Positions 45,939 to 56,059 of a DNA stretch of 64,000 nucleotides are shown one piece after another. A model generated the notes under the pieces. The model was not told where the DNA came from, ran no database searches, and was given only the letters and a program-made list of their open reading frames with translations. The stretch's first letter is position 1. Each line of letters starts with the position of its first letter. Source of the stretch: Noviherbaspirillum massiliense JC206 (GTDB lineage Bacteria; Pseudomonadota; Gammaproteobacteria; Burkholderiales; Burkholderiaceae_D); the NCBI RefSeq assembly GCF_000312045.1, contig NZ_HE978634.1:1100842-1164841 (forward strand). Reading direction: 5' to 3'. Position numbers and translations under genes: made by a program.

Positions 45939-46949
45939 GTGATGTGCAAGCTAATCAAGCTCGCTTCTGGAAAGATCAGGCAGTTCAGTGAAGATACCGG
46001 GCAACCACTGGACTGGGTGCATTCGGGCAGTCTCAAGGTCGCACGCCGTCTACAGGACGCCGAAGTGATCGAGAACGATATTGCACGAGGCCATCAGCTC
46101 GGACTCCACGTGCAGCGCATATCGCCGCAAGAGGCGCACCGTTTGAACCCGTTCCTTGAGCCCGAGGGCATAACGGTAGTGATGTGGGTTGGCGATGATA
46201 TGTATTTTGACCCCGCACAGGTTGCTATCGGTTTCACGCGCGGGGCGGAAGCGCACGGCGCCACGCTGCTGCCTCATACTGCAGTTACACGGGTTCTGAT
46301 CAACAATGGCCAAGTCAACGGCGTCAATACCGATCGCGGCAGAATTCGGGCGCCGGTCGTCGTCGATGCAGCAGGCGCGTGGACACGGCAAGTCGCCGAG
46401 GCGAGCGGGATTCACATTCCACTTGTTCCGACCATGCAGCAATTGTTTGTCACTGAGCACTGAGCACTGAGCACTGAGCCAGTGTCGGGGATGCGTGCCT
46501 ACTTACCGATGGTGCGCATCATGGATCAGCAGTGCATATGCGCGCTTGCAACGGCGGTTTTTTATGGGGCGTCTATGAAGAACATCCGCGCTTCTTCGAC
46601 ATGGACGCGCTCGGCGCGCAATTCCAGATCAAGGATATGCCACTCGATGCGGGCGTCCTCTGGCGCTATGCCGAAGACGTAAAGCCGCAGTTGCCGATCC
46701 TGCTGAAGGCAAATTGTCGGCCCGGTGCCCGCGGTCCACGGGTTCTTCTTCGCGAGCGGCTGCAATGTAGCAGGGCTTTCCATTTCGCCTGCGCTAGGGG
46801 AAATGCTCGCTGCGTGGATTGTGGAGGGATCTCCACCGATCGATCTAACCCCGTTGACGCTTGATCGATTCGGTACCAGCCCGTGGTCGGAGGAACAGTT
46901 GAGGCAGCAGGCCGCATTGCAATACCGGCATTTCTACGGCGCGGTCTGA
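45939..46949 (+). pseudogene. Truncated, frameshifted DAO-family FAD oxidase
   Basis: The region encodes fragments of one FAD-dependent oxidase of the sarcosine/dimethylglycine type: first frame 45939-46463 (GQPLDWVHSGSLKVARRLQDA, VVVDAAGAWTRQVAEASGI), then 46530-46700 in another frame (CNGGFLWGVYEEHPRF), then 46725-46949 in a third (HGFFFASGCNVAGLSISPALGEMLAAW). The N-terminal FAD-binding GxGxxG segment is absent. A heptamer expansion at 46451-46478 adds an in-frame stop, and at least two frameshifts follow. Not a functional gene. Confidence 0.85.
46451..46478 (+). repeat. Four tandem CACTGAG heptamers
   Basis: CACTGAG is repeated four times exactly. Three extra copies add 21 bp, keeping the frame but placing TGA in it after GTC ACT GAG CAC. 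Without them the oxidase reading would continue as VTEPVSGMRAY. The lesion is therefore a replication-slippage expansion. Confidence 0.85.
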
Positions 46950-47528
46950 GGACGTGGGATGACGTTGATACCAAACTGCCCAGTGCGGCGGATTCACTGC
47001 ATGCGGAACGTGGATACGCAGAAGCATTGAATGTCCGCTTCCTGGAAAATGCGGCCGGCAAATTTGGGTCGGCTGTCGTCCGTTACCAGAATCGATGAAA
47101 TGACCGCTCTCAAGCCTGAAGCGGTCCTTGCTCTCTGGTGTACGACGGGCAGCTTCTGACCAAAACCACTCACACGCTTTTACCGGGCAGGAGGCGCTAC
47201 CGACGGATCGACTCGCAGTTGGCATGCAGTGTTGACAGGAACACCGAAGACCGCAGGAAGCGCGCCAAGAGGTCTTGAAGGGGCGAAAGAGCGTTAGAGT
47301 ACTAGCGGGGCGAGGCTCGACATCGCTTAGGCAAAACGTTTTAAAGTCTCATTTTTCAACCAATAAAGCAAGCCTCTCCCCGGTGGGAAGCGACGCTAGT
47401 GCGTTGATTTTTAAGGCTTTGATCAACAGCTACATAATGCCGGAATTGTCGACCAGGTCCGGCGTCAAGGCTGCTGGTTCCTTGTCTAAGGCATGCGTTC
47501 CCCTGTCCTTTTCCCGAGAGGTAATGAT
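46950..47528. other. Intergenic stretch without a supported gene
   Basis: About 580 bp between the oxidase pseudogene and the SDR gene. Several short readings exist, but none has a protein-like composition or a good start site. GC is intermediate. The stretch may hold degraded mobile DNA; no inverted repeat or RNA gene was recognised. Confidence 0.4.
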
Positions 47529-48530
47529 ATGGATCGAGACAATCCCGACAAGTCCCGGCGCAGGTTGATCGGCGGTATGGCCGGCGGCCTTCTGGCATCC
47601 GCCGTCACCCCGGCCTCGGCGCAATCCGGCGCCAACCCGCAGCAGGCCTCGCCGTCGCCCAATCCGGCCAGCGACTATCCGCACCCGCCGTTTCCGCCGC
47701 AAAAGCAGCCTTGGCCCGGGCTGGCAAGCCGCATGAGCCCGCGGCCGGACCATGGCGAGACCAGTTACCGGGGATCCGGCAAGCTGCAGGGGCGCAAGGC
47801 GCTGATTACCGGGGGAGATTCCGGCATCGGCCGGGCAGCCGCGATCGCCTATGCGCGCGAAGGCGCCGACGTGGCGATCAATTACCTGCCGGCGGAAGAG
47901 CAGGATGCGCGCGAGGTGGCGCAGCTCATCCGTGCGGCCGGACGAAAGGCGGTGACGATCCCCGGCGACATCAAGGACGAGGCATTCTGCGGGCAGTTGG
48001 TAGAGCGGGCGGCGCGTGAACTGGGCGGGCTGGACATACTGGTCAACAATGCGGCCCGCCAGCTTGCGCAGGACTCGATCCTCGACATTTCGACCGCGCA
48101 GTTCGACGAGACCTTCAAGACGAATGTCTATGCGATGTTCTGGATTACGAAGGCGGCCATTCCCCTTCTCAAGTCGGGCTCCGCCATCATCAACACCGCT
48201 TCCGTCAACGCCTACGACCCGGGCGAGAACATCATCGATTACGCGGCCACCAAGGGCGCGATCATGATCTTCACCAAGGGCCTGGCGAAACAGCTCGCGA
48301 AGAAGGGCATACGCGTCAATGCGGTCGCGCCCGGGCCGTTCTGGACGCCGCTGCAGGTGACCGGCGGACAGGAGCCGGACAAGATTCCCTCCTTCGGCAA
48401 GGACACGCCGATGGGGCGCCCCGGCCAGCCGGTGGAGCTGGCCGCAGTGTACGTGCTGCTGGCGTCACCGGAATCGAGTTTTGCAACCGGGCAGGTATAT
48501 GGTGCCTCGGGAGGGCGCGGAGATCCCTGA
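47529..48530 (+). CDS. SDR family oxidoreductase with Tat-type signal
   Basis: 333 residues from ATG 47529. A twin-arginine leader ([18 protein letters not shown], residues 9-26) and a Pro-rich mature start are followed by a classical short-chain dehydrogenase: [10 protein letters not shown] (94-103), NNAARQ, and YAATKGAIM with the catalytic Tyr/Lys. [33 protein letters not shown] is characteristic of the glucose/general-stress dehydrogenases of the YhdF/YgaU group. A Tat-exported SDR is unusual because the cofactor NAD(P)H is cytoplasmic. Confidence 0.88.
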   Translation: MDRDNPDKSRRRLIGGMAGGLLASAVTPASAQSGANPQQASPSPNPASDYPHPPFPPQKQPWPGLASRMSPRPDHGETSYRGSGKLQGRKALITGGDSGIGRAAAIAYAREGADVAINYLPAEEQDAREVAQLIRAAGRKAVTIPGDIKDEAFCGQLVERAARELGGLDILVNNAARQLAQDSILDISTAQFDETFKTNVYAMFWITKAAIPLLKSGSAIINTASVNAYDPGENIIDYAATKGAIMIFTKGLAKQLAKKGIRVNAVAPGPFWTPLQVTGGQEPDKIPSFGKDTPMGRPGQPVELAAVYVLLASPESSFATGQVYGASGGRGDP

Positions 48531-48577
48531 TGGCGCGCGCTCCGTCCCGGCTGCGGATACATCGGCTCAGGTATCCG

Positions 48578-49177
48578 TCAGCCGAATCGACGCAAATCCT
48601 CGAGGGTGTCGATATCCTGGTGAATGCCGGGATCATTCACCATGACCTCGGAAACCGGGCACTCCCTCAGCAAGGCGCGCGCGCCCTGGTCTTCATTGAG
48701 CTGCAGCAGTCGCGGCAGATGGATGGCGCCGAAGGCCACCGGATTGCCGCGGCGGCCTTCGTGCACCGGTACGGCAATGCCGGCCCCATGCGCGACGGTT
48801 TCCGCCAGCGCCTCTACCGTATCGGCGCGGACAACCGGCATGTCGCCCAGGGCGATGACCCAGCCGGCCGCATCCCGCGCATGGGACACCGCATACGCAA
48901 GTGACACACCCATGCCTGCACCCGCCTGCTCGCATTGCACGACCTTGCATCCGGCTTGCCGAAGTGCGTCGGCCAGGCTGTCTGTCCCGGGGCGCACGAC
49001 GACCACGACTTCGCGCAGGGTCGACAGCAGTGTCTTGGCTGCCCTGACGGCCACCATGTCGCCGCCGGGCAGTACCTGGGCAAGCTTGTTACTGACGCCG
49101 GCCGGGTCGAAGCGGCTGCCCTTGCCGGCCGCAAGCAAGATCCCTGTGATCCCGTCGGAATATCGGATGGCCGGCAT
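48578..49177 (-). CDS. Molybdenum cofactor cytidylyltransferase-like NTP transferase (MocA-like)
   Basis: 199 residues from ATG 49177. The N-terminal nucleotidyltransferase loop GILLAAGKGSRFDPAGVSNKL and the VVVVRPGTD and IALGDMPVV blocks match MocA, which makes the molybdopterin cytosine dinucleotide cofactor. Its start overlaps the stop of the large Mo-subunit gene by one base (TAATG), so it should be translated with that operon and supply its cofactor. Confidence 0.88.
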   Translation of the reverse strand: MPAIRYSDGITGILLAAGKGSRFDPAGVSNKLAQVLPGGDMVAVRAAKTLLSTLREVVVVVRPGTDSLADALRQAGCKVVQCEQAGAGMGVSLAYAVSHARDAAGWVIALGDMPVVRADTVEALAETVAHGAGIAVPVHEGRRGNPVAFGAIHLPRLLQLNEDQGARALLRECPVSEVMVNDPGIHQDIDTLEDLRRFG

Positions 49178-51381
49178 TACAACAGCTTGTCCAGGGTAAT
49201 GGGCAATTCGCGGATGCGTCGCCCCGTGGCGTGGTACACGGCATTGGCGATGGCACCGGCAACCCCGGTCATGCCGACTTCGCCGAGTCCCTTGGCCCCC
49301 AGCCCATTGACCTGGGAATCCTGCTCCGGAACGAACAGGATGTCGATGTCGCCGATGTCGGCATTGGTCGGCACGTGGTATTCGGACAGGTTGGCGTTGA
49401 CAAAGCGCCCGTAGCGCTGATCGAGCACGGATTCCTCCAGCAAGGCTTGGCTGATTCCCCACACGATACCACCCATGAGCTGGCTGTGCGCCGTCTTTTC
49501 ATTCATCACCTTGCCGACGCCATAGGCCCCGACGGTGCGCGGCACGCGGATGATGCCGAGTTCAGGGTCGATGTGCACTTCCACGAAGACGGCGCCGAAG
49601 GAGTGCATGGAATAGCGCTTGGTTTCGTCGCCGGCTTCGCTGTCTCCCTGCATCTCGATCATCCGCTCCGGCGCACGGGCGATGACCGCTGCGACCTGCT
49701 CCCGCCGTGTTCCATCGCGATGACGCAGCCATCCATCCTCGACGATTACATCCTCCAGGCTTGCGCCGGAGAGCGGCGACAGCGGGTCATCGCATGCCAG
49801 CTGGATGACGCGCCGGCGCGCCTTGTCGCAGGCTGCATGAACCGCCGAGCCTACGCTTTCCACGGTCATGGAACCCGCCGCGATCGGCGCTTCGGGAAAC
49901 CGCGTATCGCCGAGTTCGAAGCGCACGCGAGAGGGCGCATAGCCCAGCGCATCGGCCGCAATCTGGGTCATTACCGTATAGGTGCCGGTCCCGAGATCCT
50001 CGGTGCTGGACTGGACGATGGCCTGCCCATCCGGCATGAGCCGCACGCGAGCCGCTGCGGGGCTGCGCTTGGCGGGGCGCGTCGCCGTTCCCATGCCCAT
50101 GCCGACCAGCCACCGGCCCTGCTGCATGGAGCGCGGACGTGGATTGCGGCGCGACCATCCGAAGCGTTCGGCCCCGACGCGGTAGCATTCGCGCAAGGCC
50201 TTGCTCGAATAGGGCAGGCCGTTCTGCAGATCCTTCTCCGCATAATTGACAAGTCTCATTTGCAGCGGATCGATGCCGGCTTCATAGGAGAGCTCGTCAA
50301 TTGCCGACTCCAGCGCGAAGCTGCCCGTGGCTTCGCCGGGAGCGCGCTGGAAGGTCGGCGTGCCGACATTGAGCTGGACCAGGCGATGGGTAGTCGTGAC
50401 ATTCGCGCAATCGTAGAGCATGCGCGTCACAACTGCCGAGGACTCGGTCCAGTCCTCGACGGTCGAGGTATTGCTGGTGGCATGGTGTTCGACGGCGAGC
50501 AGCTTCCCGCCGCGATCGCACCCGAGTGCGAGCGTCTGCTCGGTTTGCGGCCGCCCGCCCACCGGCCCGAACAGCTGCGGGCGGTCCAGGACCAGTCGCA
50601 CAGGACGCCCTGTCTGGCGTGAGGCCATGGCGGCAAGCAGCACATGCGACCAGGCGGACCCTTTGCCGCCGAATCCGCCGCCAACGAACTGGTTGATCAC
50701 GCGCACGTCGTCGGTGGGGATGCCAAAAGTCTTGGCGACGGTCTTCTGCACGCCGGCCACATACTGGGTCGAGTCGTACAAGGTCAGCTTCTTACCATCC
50801 CATGCCGCGAGCGTGGCATGCGGCTCCATGGGATTGTGATGCTCCATCGGCGTCGTGTATGTCAGGTTCATGCGGCAAGGCGCATTCGACAAGGCCTTCA
50901 GGGAATCGCCGCGGCGCGTGTCGGCCTCGGCATCCACGACTTTTTCCGGCGAATAGGCGCGCGGCTTGGCCTCTTCGAACGACAGCGCAGCCGGCGCCGG
51001 ATCATAGTCAATGCGCAGCGCCGCGGCGGCGGCCCTGGCCTGCTCCATCGATTCGGCAACGACGACTGCGACCGGCTGGCCGTTGTAATGCACCCGGTCA
51101 TCCTGCAGCAGCGACAGCACGCGGCCATGTGGCGGCTCCACCGCCGCCTTGCCGCCCTTGGGCAGCTTCATCGCATTCCTGTGGGTCAACACCGCGATAA
51201 CGCCCGGCATACGTTCCGACTTGTTGGCATCGATCCTCAGGATGCGGCCGCTGGCCACGGTGCTTTGCACCATCAACGCATGCGCCATCTTGGGCAGCGT
51301 GAATTCGGCTGTATAGCGGGCCGTCCCGCAGACTTTCTGCGGCCCGTCCACGCGGTCCATGGGCGCTCCGACATGCTTCAT
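49177..51381 (-). CDS. Xanthine dehydrogenase family molybdopterin-binding subunit (PaoC-like)
   Basis: 734 residues from ATG 51381 ([23 protein letters not shown]). Mo-cofactor landmarks: [17 protein letters not shown] (234-247) and the C-terminal [12 protein letters not shown], in which E701 is the expected catalytic glutamate. Size matches PaoC/YagR-type aldehyde oxidoreductase large subunits. It forms the third gene of a paoABC-like operon. Aromatic or aliphatic aldehydes are typical substrates; xanthine is less likely. Confidence 0.92.
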   Translation of the reverse strand: MKHVGAPMDRVDGPQKVCGTARYTAEFTLPKMAHALMVQSTVASGRILRIDANKSERMPGVIAVLTHRNAMKLPKGGKAAVEPPHGRVLSLLQDDRVHYNGQPVAVVVAESMEQARAAAAALRIDYDPAPAALSFEEAKPRAYSPEKVVDAEADTRRGDSLKALSNAPCRMNLTYTTPMEHHNPMEPHATLAAWDGKKLTLYDSTQYVAGVQKTVAKTFGIPTDDVRVINQFVGGGFGGKGSAWSHVLLAAMASRQTGRPVRLVLDRPQLFGPVGGRPQTEQTLALGCDRGGKLLAVEHHATSNTSTVEDWTESSAVVTRMLYDCANVTTTHRLVQLNVGTPTFQRAPGEATGSFALESAIDELSYEAGIDPLQMRLVNYAEKDLQNGLPYSSKALRECYRVGAERFGWSRRNPRPRSMQQGRWLVGMGMGTATRPAKRSPAAARVRLMPDGQAIVQSSTEDLGTGTYTVMTQIAADALGYAPSRVRFELGDTRFPEAPIAAGSMTVESVGSAVHAACDKARRRVIQLACDDPLSPLSGASLEDVIVEDGWLRHRDGTRREQVAAVIARAPERMIEMQGDSEAGDETKRYSMHSFGAVFVEVHIDPELGIIRVPRTVGAYGVGKVMNEKTAHSQLMGGIVWGISQALLEESVLDQRYGRFVNANLSEYHVPTNADIGDIDILFVPEQDSQVNGLGAKGLGEVGMTGVAGAIANAVYHATGRRIRELPITLDKLL

Positions 51382-52364
51382 GTCACGCCTCCTGCCACGC
51401 TGAGCGCGCGCACGATGGAACGCTGCGCGAGCGGAATCTTGAACTGGTTGTACTTGTACGCCTGCGCGCCCTGCAAGACGGCGTCGGCCGCCGCCCGCAT
51501 GGACTGGTTGTCGAGTGGGCGGCCGACGAGCATGGCTTCTGCCTGGGGAACCCGCCACGGCTTGTGGGCAACGCCTCCCAGCGCGAGGCCGGCGTCTCGC
51601 ACGATGCCGCCCCGGATATCCAGCGCGGCTGCCACCGACACCAGCGCGAATGCATAACTCGCGCGGTCCCGCACCTTCAGGTAGCAGGCATGCTGCGCGA
51701 AGGCGGTGCGGGGCAAGTCGATGGCGGTGATCAGTTCGCCCGGGTTCAGAATGGCGTCGTGCTCCGGCGTGCTGCCAGGCAGGCGATGGAAGTCCTGCAT
51801 TGCAATGGTCCGCTCGCCGGCCGGTCCCTTCACGCGCACGGTCGCGCGCAAGGCGGCCAGGGCCACGGCCATGTCCGACGGGTGCGTGGCGATGCACGCA
51901 TTGCTCGCGCCGAGGATCGCATGGATGCGGTTGAACCCGTCCATGGCGGCGCAGCCGGATCCCGGCATCCGCTTGTTGCAGCGGTCGAAGCCGGTATCGT
52001 AGAAGTAGTAGCAGCGCGTGCGCTGCAGCAGGTTGCCGCCGGCCGTGGCCTTGTTGCGCAGCTGCGGTGAAGCGCCTGCGAGCAGCGCCTGAGTCAGCAG
52101 GGGATAGCGCTGGCGGATCAGGGGATGGTTGGCGGTGTCGGAATTGAGCGCCATGGCGCCGATGCGCACGCCGCCGTCGGGCAGCTCGGTGATGTCGGCA
52201 AGCGGCAGGCGGCTGACGTCGATCAGGGTTGCCGGCGTCATGACGCCGCCCTTCATCAGGTCGAGCAGGTTGGTGCCGCCGCCGATGAAGGCGGCATTCG
52301 GCTCGCGCGCCATGCCGATGGCTTCGTCGACCGTGCTTGCACGCCGGTAGCGGAATTCATTCAT
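51378..52364 (-). CDS. FAD-binding subunit of a molybdenum aldehyde oxidoreductase (PaoB-like)
   Basis: 328 residues. The FAD motif [19 protein letters not shown]-like [20 protein letters not shown] (with two Cys for the extra Fe-S site typical of PaoB) and [12 protein letters not shown] match the CO-dehydrogenase/xanthine dehydrogenase FAD subunit. It overlaps the large-subunit gene by 4 bp (ATGA) and the [2Fe-2S] gene by 4 bp, so the three are translationally coupled. Confidence 0.92.
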   Translation of the reverse strand: MNEFRYRRASTVDEAIGMAREPNAAFIGGGTNLLDLMKGGVMTPATLIDVSRLPLADITELPDGGVRIGAMALNSDTANHPLIRQRYPLLTQALLAGASPQLRNKATAGGNLLQRTRCYYFYDTGFDRCNKRMPGSGCAAMDGFNRIHAILGASNACIATHPSDMAVALAALRATVRVKGPAGERTIAMQDFHRLPGSTPEHDAILNPGELITAIDLPRTAFAQHACYLKVRDRASYAFALVSVAAALDIRGGIVRDAGLALGGVAHKPWRVPQAEAMLVGRPLDNQSMRAAADAVLQGAQAYKYNQFKIPLAQRSIVRALSVAGGVT

Positions 52365-53089
52365 CCTCGCTCTCCCGTGCCATTCTTCGCGACGGATTCG
52401 ATCGCCTTCACGATGTTCGGATACGCGCCGCAGCGGCAGAGGTTGCCGCTCATGCGCTCGCGGATTTCATCCGCGTTCAGGATGACGCGGGTGCTGCGGA
52501 CGTCCGGGGTCGCGGCGCTGACGTCGCCGCGCTGCGCTTCCTGCAGCATCGCGATCGCCGAACATACCTGCCCCGGCGTGCAATAACCGCACTGGAAGCC
52601 GTCATGCCGGACGAATGCCGCCTGCATCGGGTGCAGGTGTTCCGGCTGGCCGATTCCCTCGATGGTGACGATGTCGTCGCGCTCGTGCATGACGGCGAGC
52701 GACAGGCAGGAATTGATGCGCCGGCCATTCACGAGCACCGTGCAGGCGCCGCACTGGCCGCGGTCGCATCCCTTCTTCGTGCCCATCAGGCCGAGATGTT
52801 CCCGCAGTGCATCGAGAAGGGTGACGCGCGGCTCGAGCGTCAGCGTGTGCTCCGTGCCATTGATGCGCAGACGCACCGGAACGGCAGCGGCCTCGCTGGT
52901 GGGATGCGGTGTAAGGGCACTTGCTGCCTTTGCGCCGGCAGGCGAGCCGGGAAGAAGCGATGCGCCGGCCATGGCCCCGGCCGACTGCAGGAATTTCCTT
53001 CTGTTAAGCCGCGGGCCAACTCCGCCGGTATCCGGTCCAGGCACTGCGCGCTCATGGCCTTGTTCCTCACCGGGTTTCTCGGTCGTCAT
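52361..53089 (-). CDS. Tat-exported [2Fe-2S] subunit of a molybdenum aldehyde oxidoreductase (PaoA-like)
   Basis: 242 residues from ATG 53089, with AAAGGAG upstream. A Tat signal ([11 protein letters not shown], 30-40) leads to two [2Fe-2S] sites: C108, C113, C116, C128 ([14 protein letters not shown] ... SCLS) and C167, C170, C218, C220 ([10 protein letters not shown] ... LCRCGAYP). This is the small electron-transfer subunit that carries the holoenzyme to the periplasm by hitch-hiking. A longer reading to 53545 is rejected because it lacks a start signal and family similarity. Confidence 0.93.
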   Translation of the reverse strand: MTTEKPGEEQGHERAVPGPDTGGVGPRLNRRKFLQSAGAMAGASLLPGSPAGAKAASALTPHPTSEAAAVPVRLRINGTEHTLTLEPRVTLLDALREHLGLMGTKKGCDRGQCGACTVLVNGRRINSCLSLAVMHERDDIVTIEGIGQPEHLHPMQAAFVRHDGFQCGYCTPGQVCSAIAMLQEAQRGDVSAATPDVRSTRVILNADEIRERMSGNLCRCGAYPNIVKAIESVAKNGTGERG

Positions 53090-53576
53090 CACAACTCCTT
53101 TCGGCATGGTGCGCCGGCGCATCGTATTTCCTTGCATCGCGGCGCATGGGCTGCATTCGATAGCGCCAAGCGAAGCAACGGATATGCCGGGGGCGTCCAG
53201 GCTGGAAGCCTTCACCATGACGCCGCATGCCGATGTTGAACGCCTCGCCCGCATATCCTGTCTCTTACGATAATGCCTGGCGCAGGATCTGCTTCGGGAT
53301 TTCGCTTTCGCGCATCGGCCGGCGATGGAGATGCGGAGCGAAGGGTGCGATGCAGTGCTTGCCTGCAGGAAGAGCTTTATTCGGATGGGAGTAATGTCGT
53401 GCGGAGAGGGGATTTGAAAAACCCGCTTTGCCCCGGTCAAAATTACTTCACCAACCCCTCGCGTTCGAAGCCATTCCTGCATGACAAGCCCGTGCCCGGC
53501 GCAGTTGCCCGGTACGGGAATACGTAAAGCCAGACAGCCCTTCAATGTTGATTTTCAGGTTTTCAAGGAGTGTGCA
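53090..53576. other. Divergent intergenic region between paoA-like and PfpI genes
   Basis: About 490 bp holding promoters for the leftward molybdenum operon and the rightward PfpI gene. AAGGAG at 53564-53569 serves the PfpI start. No operator was identified with confidence, and no gene is supported. Confidence 0.45.
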
Positions 53577-54185
53577 ATGGATGCAAATCAAAATGATTTG
53601 AGCAAGATGCGGGTCGCGATTCTGGTGACGGAGGGTTTCGAGCAGGTGGAACTTACCGGACCAAAGGATGCGCTCGATCAACAAGGCGTCACCACGACAA
53701 TCATTTCCACGCAGGCGGGCAAGGTCCAGGGATTCAACCATCACGACAAGGCTGACCAGTTCGATGTCGATATGACTTTCGCGCAAGCCAAGCCCGAGGA
53801 TTTCGATGCCGTCCTGCTGCCGGGCGGAGTGATCAATGGCGACCAGATGCGGATGATTTCCGAAGCGCAGCGCTTCGTGCAGCAGATGGATGAAGCCGGC
53901 AAGCCGGTTTTCGTCATCTGCCACGGCGGCTGGGTGCTGGTCTCGGCAGGATTGGTGGATGGCCGGACCATGACCAGCTGGCCGACCTTGCAGGACGACA
54001 TCCGCAATGCCGGCGGCAACTGGGTGGACAAGGAAGTGGTCGTCGACGGCAACTGGGTCAGCAGCCGCAAGCCCAGCGACATCCCGGCTTTCAACCAGAA
54101 GATGATCGACATCCTGCACCAGCAGAGTGCCGGGCAGCTGCAGCCAGGCAGCCGCGATCAGCGAGGGATCGGTTTGCCGGGCTGA
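53577..54185 (+). CDS. DJ-1/PfpI family protein
   Basis: 202 residues from ATG 53577. RVAILVTEGFEQVELTGPKDAL, DAVLLPGGVINGDQMR and VFVICHGGWVLVSAGL place the nucleophile at C115, with E22/E25 region near the N-terminal strand. The family includes glyoxalases, deglycases and the stress protein YhbO/YajL. A protective role near the aldehyde oxidoreductase and SDR genes is plausible, but not proven. It has a good AAGGAG. Confidence 0.9.
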   Translation: MDANQNDLSKMRVAILVTEGFEQVELTGPKDALDQQGVTTTIISTQAGKVQGFNHHDKADQFDVDMTFAQAKPEDFDAVLLPGGVINGDQMRMISEAQRFVQQMDEAGKPVFVICHGGWVLVSAGLVDGRTMTSWPTLQDDIRNAGGNWVDKEVVVDGNWVSSRKPSDIPAFNQKMIDILHQQSAGQLQPGSRDQRGIGLPG

Positions 54186-54201
54186 TTAAAAGCAGTGAAA
54201 G

Positions 54202-54259
54202 GAAGTAGGGTGCGCCGTGCGCACCGAAATTGCATGGCGCGCGCGTCGCACCCTACTTC
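54202..54259. repeat. Dispersed palindromic repeat, copy 3
   Basis: GAAGTAGGGTGCG (54202-54214) and CGCACCCTACTTC (54247-54259) are perfect 13-bp arms. The same GTAGGGTGCGCC core occurs at 7933 and 24742. It lies between convergent PfpI and thyA genes, where it could end transcription from both sides. Confidence 0.8.
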
Positions 54260-54293
54260 TTCCGGCAAATGAGATCCGCTCCAGGTGCGGCAG

Positions 54294-55088
54294 TCAGACT
54301 GCCACCGGCGCCTTGATGTGCGGATGCGACTGGTAGCCGGTGATCTCGAAATCCTCGAATTGGTAATCGAAGATCGAATCGGGCTTGCGCTTGATGATTA
54401 GTTGCGGCAGGGGATAGGGCGTGCGCGACAACTGTTCCCGCACCTGCTCCATGTGGTTCGAATACAGGTGGCAGTCGCCGCCGGTCCAGATGAATTCGCC
54501 TACCTGCAATCCGGTCTGCTGCGCCATCATGTGCGTCAGCAGGGCATAGGACGCGATATTGAAAGGCACACCCAGGAAGATGTCGGCGCTGCGCTGGTAG
54601 AGCTGGCAGGACAGCTTGCCGTCGGCGACATAGAACTGGAAGAAGGCGTGGCAGGGCGGCAGCTTCATCTGCGGGATATCGGCCACGTTCCATGCGGAGA
54701 CGATCAGGCGGCGCGAATCCGGATTGTTTTTGATCTGGTCCATGACCTGCGCGATCTGGTCGATGTGGCGGCCGTCCGGCGCCGGCCAGGAACGCCACTG
54801 GTAGCCGTAGATCGGCCCCAGGTTGCCGTCGGCGTCGGCCCACTCGTCCCAGATCGAGACGCCGTTGTCTTTCAGGTATTTGGTATTGGTCGAGCCGGCC
54901 AGGAACCAGATCAGTTCATGGATGATCGACTTCAGGTGCAGCTTCTTGGTCGTCACCAGCGGAAAGCCTTCCTGCAGGTCGAAGCGCATCTGGTAGCCGA
55001 ATACCGAGCGGGTGCCGGTGCCGGTGCGGTCGGTTTTTTCGGTTCCATGTTCATAGACATGGCGCATGAAGTCGAGGTATTGGCGCAT
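54294..55088 (-). CDS. thyA: Thymidylate synthase
   Basis: 264 residues, the standard ThyA length. It methylates dUMP to dTMP with methylenetetrahydrofolate. [80 protein letters not shown] (active-site Cys in PCHAFFQ) and the [25 protein letters not shown] end are conserved. The product of the reaction is dihydrofolate, normally recycled by FolA, here encoded 20 kb away. Confidence 0.98.
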   Translation of the reverse strand: MRQYLDFMRHVYEHGTEKTDRTGTGTRSVFGYQMRFDLQEGFPLVTTKKLHLKSIIHELIWFLAGSTNTKYLKDNGVSIWDEWADADGNLGPIYGYQWRSWPAPDGRHIDQIAQVMDQIKNNPDSRRLIVSAWNVADIPQMKLPPCHAFFQFYVADGKLSCQLYQRSADIFLGVPFNIASYALLTHMMAQQTGLQVGEFIWTGGDCHLYSNHMEQVREQLSRTPYPLPQLIIKRKPDSIFDYQFEDFEITGYQSHPHIKAPVAV

Positions 55089-55141
55089 AGGTCGTTCTCA
55101 ATGGGACGCGCTATTTTACCGGGTAATAAGGAGAACGCGCC

Positions 55142-55666
55142 TTAATCCGCATGCGCCTGTGACGCGCGCTTTTTCCCGGTCAGCATCGCCTTCGGCAGGT
55201 TTTCCCGGTGCCGGATGCTCATGGCGACCACTGCCGCGACATGGATGCCGGCGCAACCCAGCACGACATAGGCCAGCGTCTCGTGCAGGTTTTCCAGCCA
55301 TTCCTCGCCCCAGAAGGGATCGAGTCCCATCATCCAGCCGGTGAGGCCGAGCGCGGCAATCAGCAGCCACAGCAGGACAGCCATTGCCGCACCGGCCGGG
55401 TTGATGCCGAGATGGCGCGGCACTTTACCCGTACTCGTCGCACGCAGGTAGGCCAAGATGCCCCTGATCCCGGGCCACCATCTGGAAAAACGGGCATGGC
55501 CGGTGGAGAGGAATCCCCAGCACAGGCGCAGCGCCACCAGGGCCACCGCCAGATAGCCGGCGTAGCGGTGCCAGGTCTCGCCCGATTCGTTGAAAAAATT
55601 GCCAAGGACCAGCGCGGCCACGCTCCAGTGGACGAAGCGGACGAGCCGGTCCCAGACTTCGATCAT
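55142..55666 (-). CDS. Cytochrome b561 family protein
   Basis: 174 residues, four transmembrane helices. VWDRLVRFVHWSVAALVLGNFF and the RYAGYLAVALVALRLCWGFLST and NLHETLAYVVLGCAGIHVAAVV segments carry histidines that ligate two b hemes. This is the small COG3658-like cytochrome b often paired with PepSY proteins. It lies 30 bp after the PepSY gene on the same strand; both could be iron-regulated by the Fur-like site at 56060. Confidence 0.88.
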   Translation of the reverse strand: MIEVWDRLVRFVHWSVAALVLGNFFNESGETWHRYAGYLAVALVALRLCWGFLSTGHARFSRWWPGIRGILAYLRATSTGKVPRHLGINPAGAAMAVLLWLLIAALGLTGWMMGLDPFWGEEWLENLHETLAYVVLGCAGIHVAAVVAMSIRHRENLPKAMLTGKKRASQAHAD

Positions 55667-55696
55667 GGCACGTGGTCCCCGGATGGTTTTCTGCTG

Positions 55697-55963
55697 TTAC
55701 TTCTCGACCTTGGACTTCACGGCATCCAGCGTCTTGGTGTCGAAGTAGATCTCGACCTTCTTGCCTTCCTTGTTGTGGCCGTAGATTTCGTAGCAGTTAC
55801 CGTCGACCTTGAATTTCCGGATCTTGTAGCCTTCCGCTTCCAGCTTTGCCTTGGCATCGGATTCCTTCATCCATTCTTCCTTCGGATGCTTGGCGCAGTT
55901 TGCAGCGGCAAATGCGCTGCCGGAGAACGCGAGCAGGAGGGCGGGAACGACGAGATTGCGCAT
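55697..55963 (-). CDS. PepSY domain periplasmic protein
   Basis: 88 residues with a clear signal peptide (MRNLVVPALLLAFSGSAFA). The mature domain, WMKESDAKAKLEAEGYKIRKFKVDGNCYEIYGHNKEGKKVEIYFD, has the PepSY pattern. PepSY domains inhibit peptidases or assist redox partners at the membrane. It precedes the cytochrome b561 gene and is likely to be its partner. Confidence 0.88.
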   Translation of the reverse strand: MRNLVVPALLLAFSGSAFAAANCAKHPKEEWMKESDAKAKLEAEGYKIRKFKVDGNCYEIYGHNKEGKKVEIYFDTKTLDAVKSKVEK

Positions 55964-56059
55964 GGAGTTTTCCTTGTTGAAATGAAACGCGAAGGGTGCC
56001 GACCGAAGATATCGTGAGCAGTTTCACAACATCTGCAGCGGATTGTAGCACGCGCAAAC

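Noticed and set aside
46883-47098. A 71-codon forward ORF after the oxidase pseudogene
   Set aside because: It runs in a different frame across the end of the pseudogene and shows no conserved pattern.
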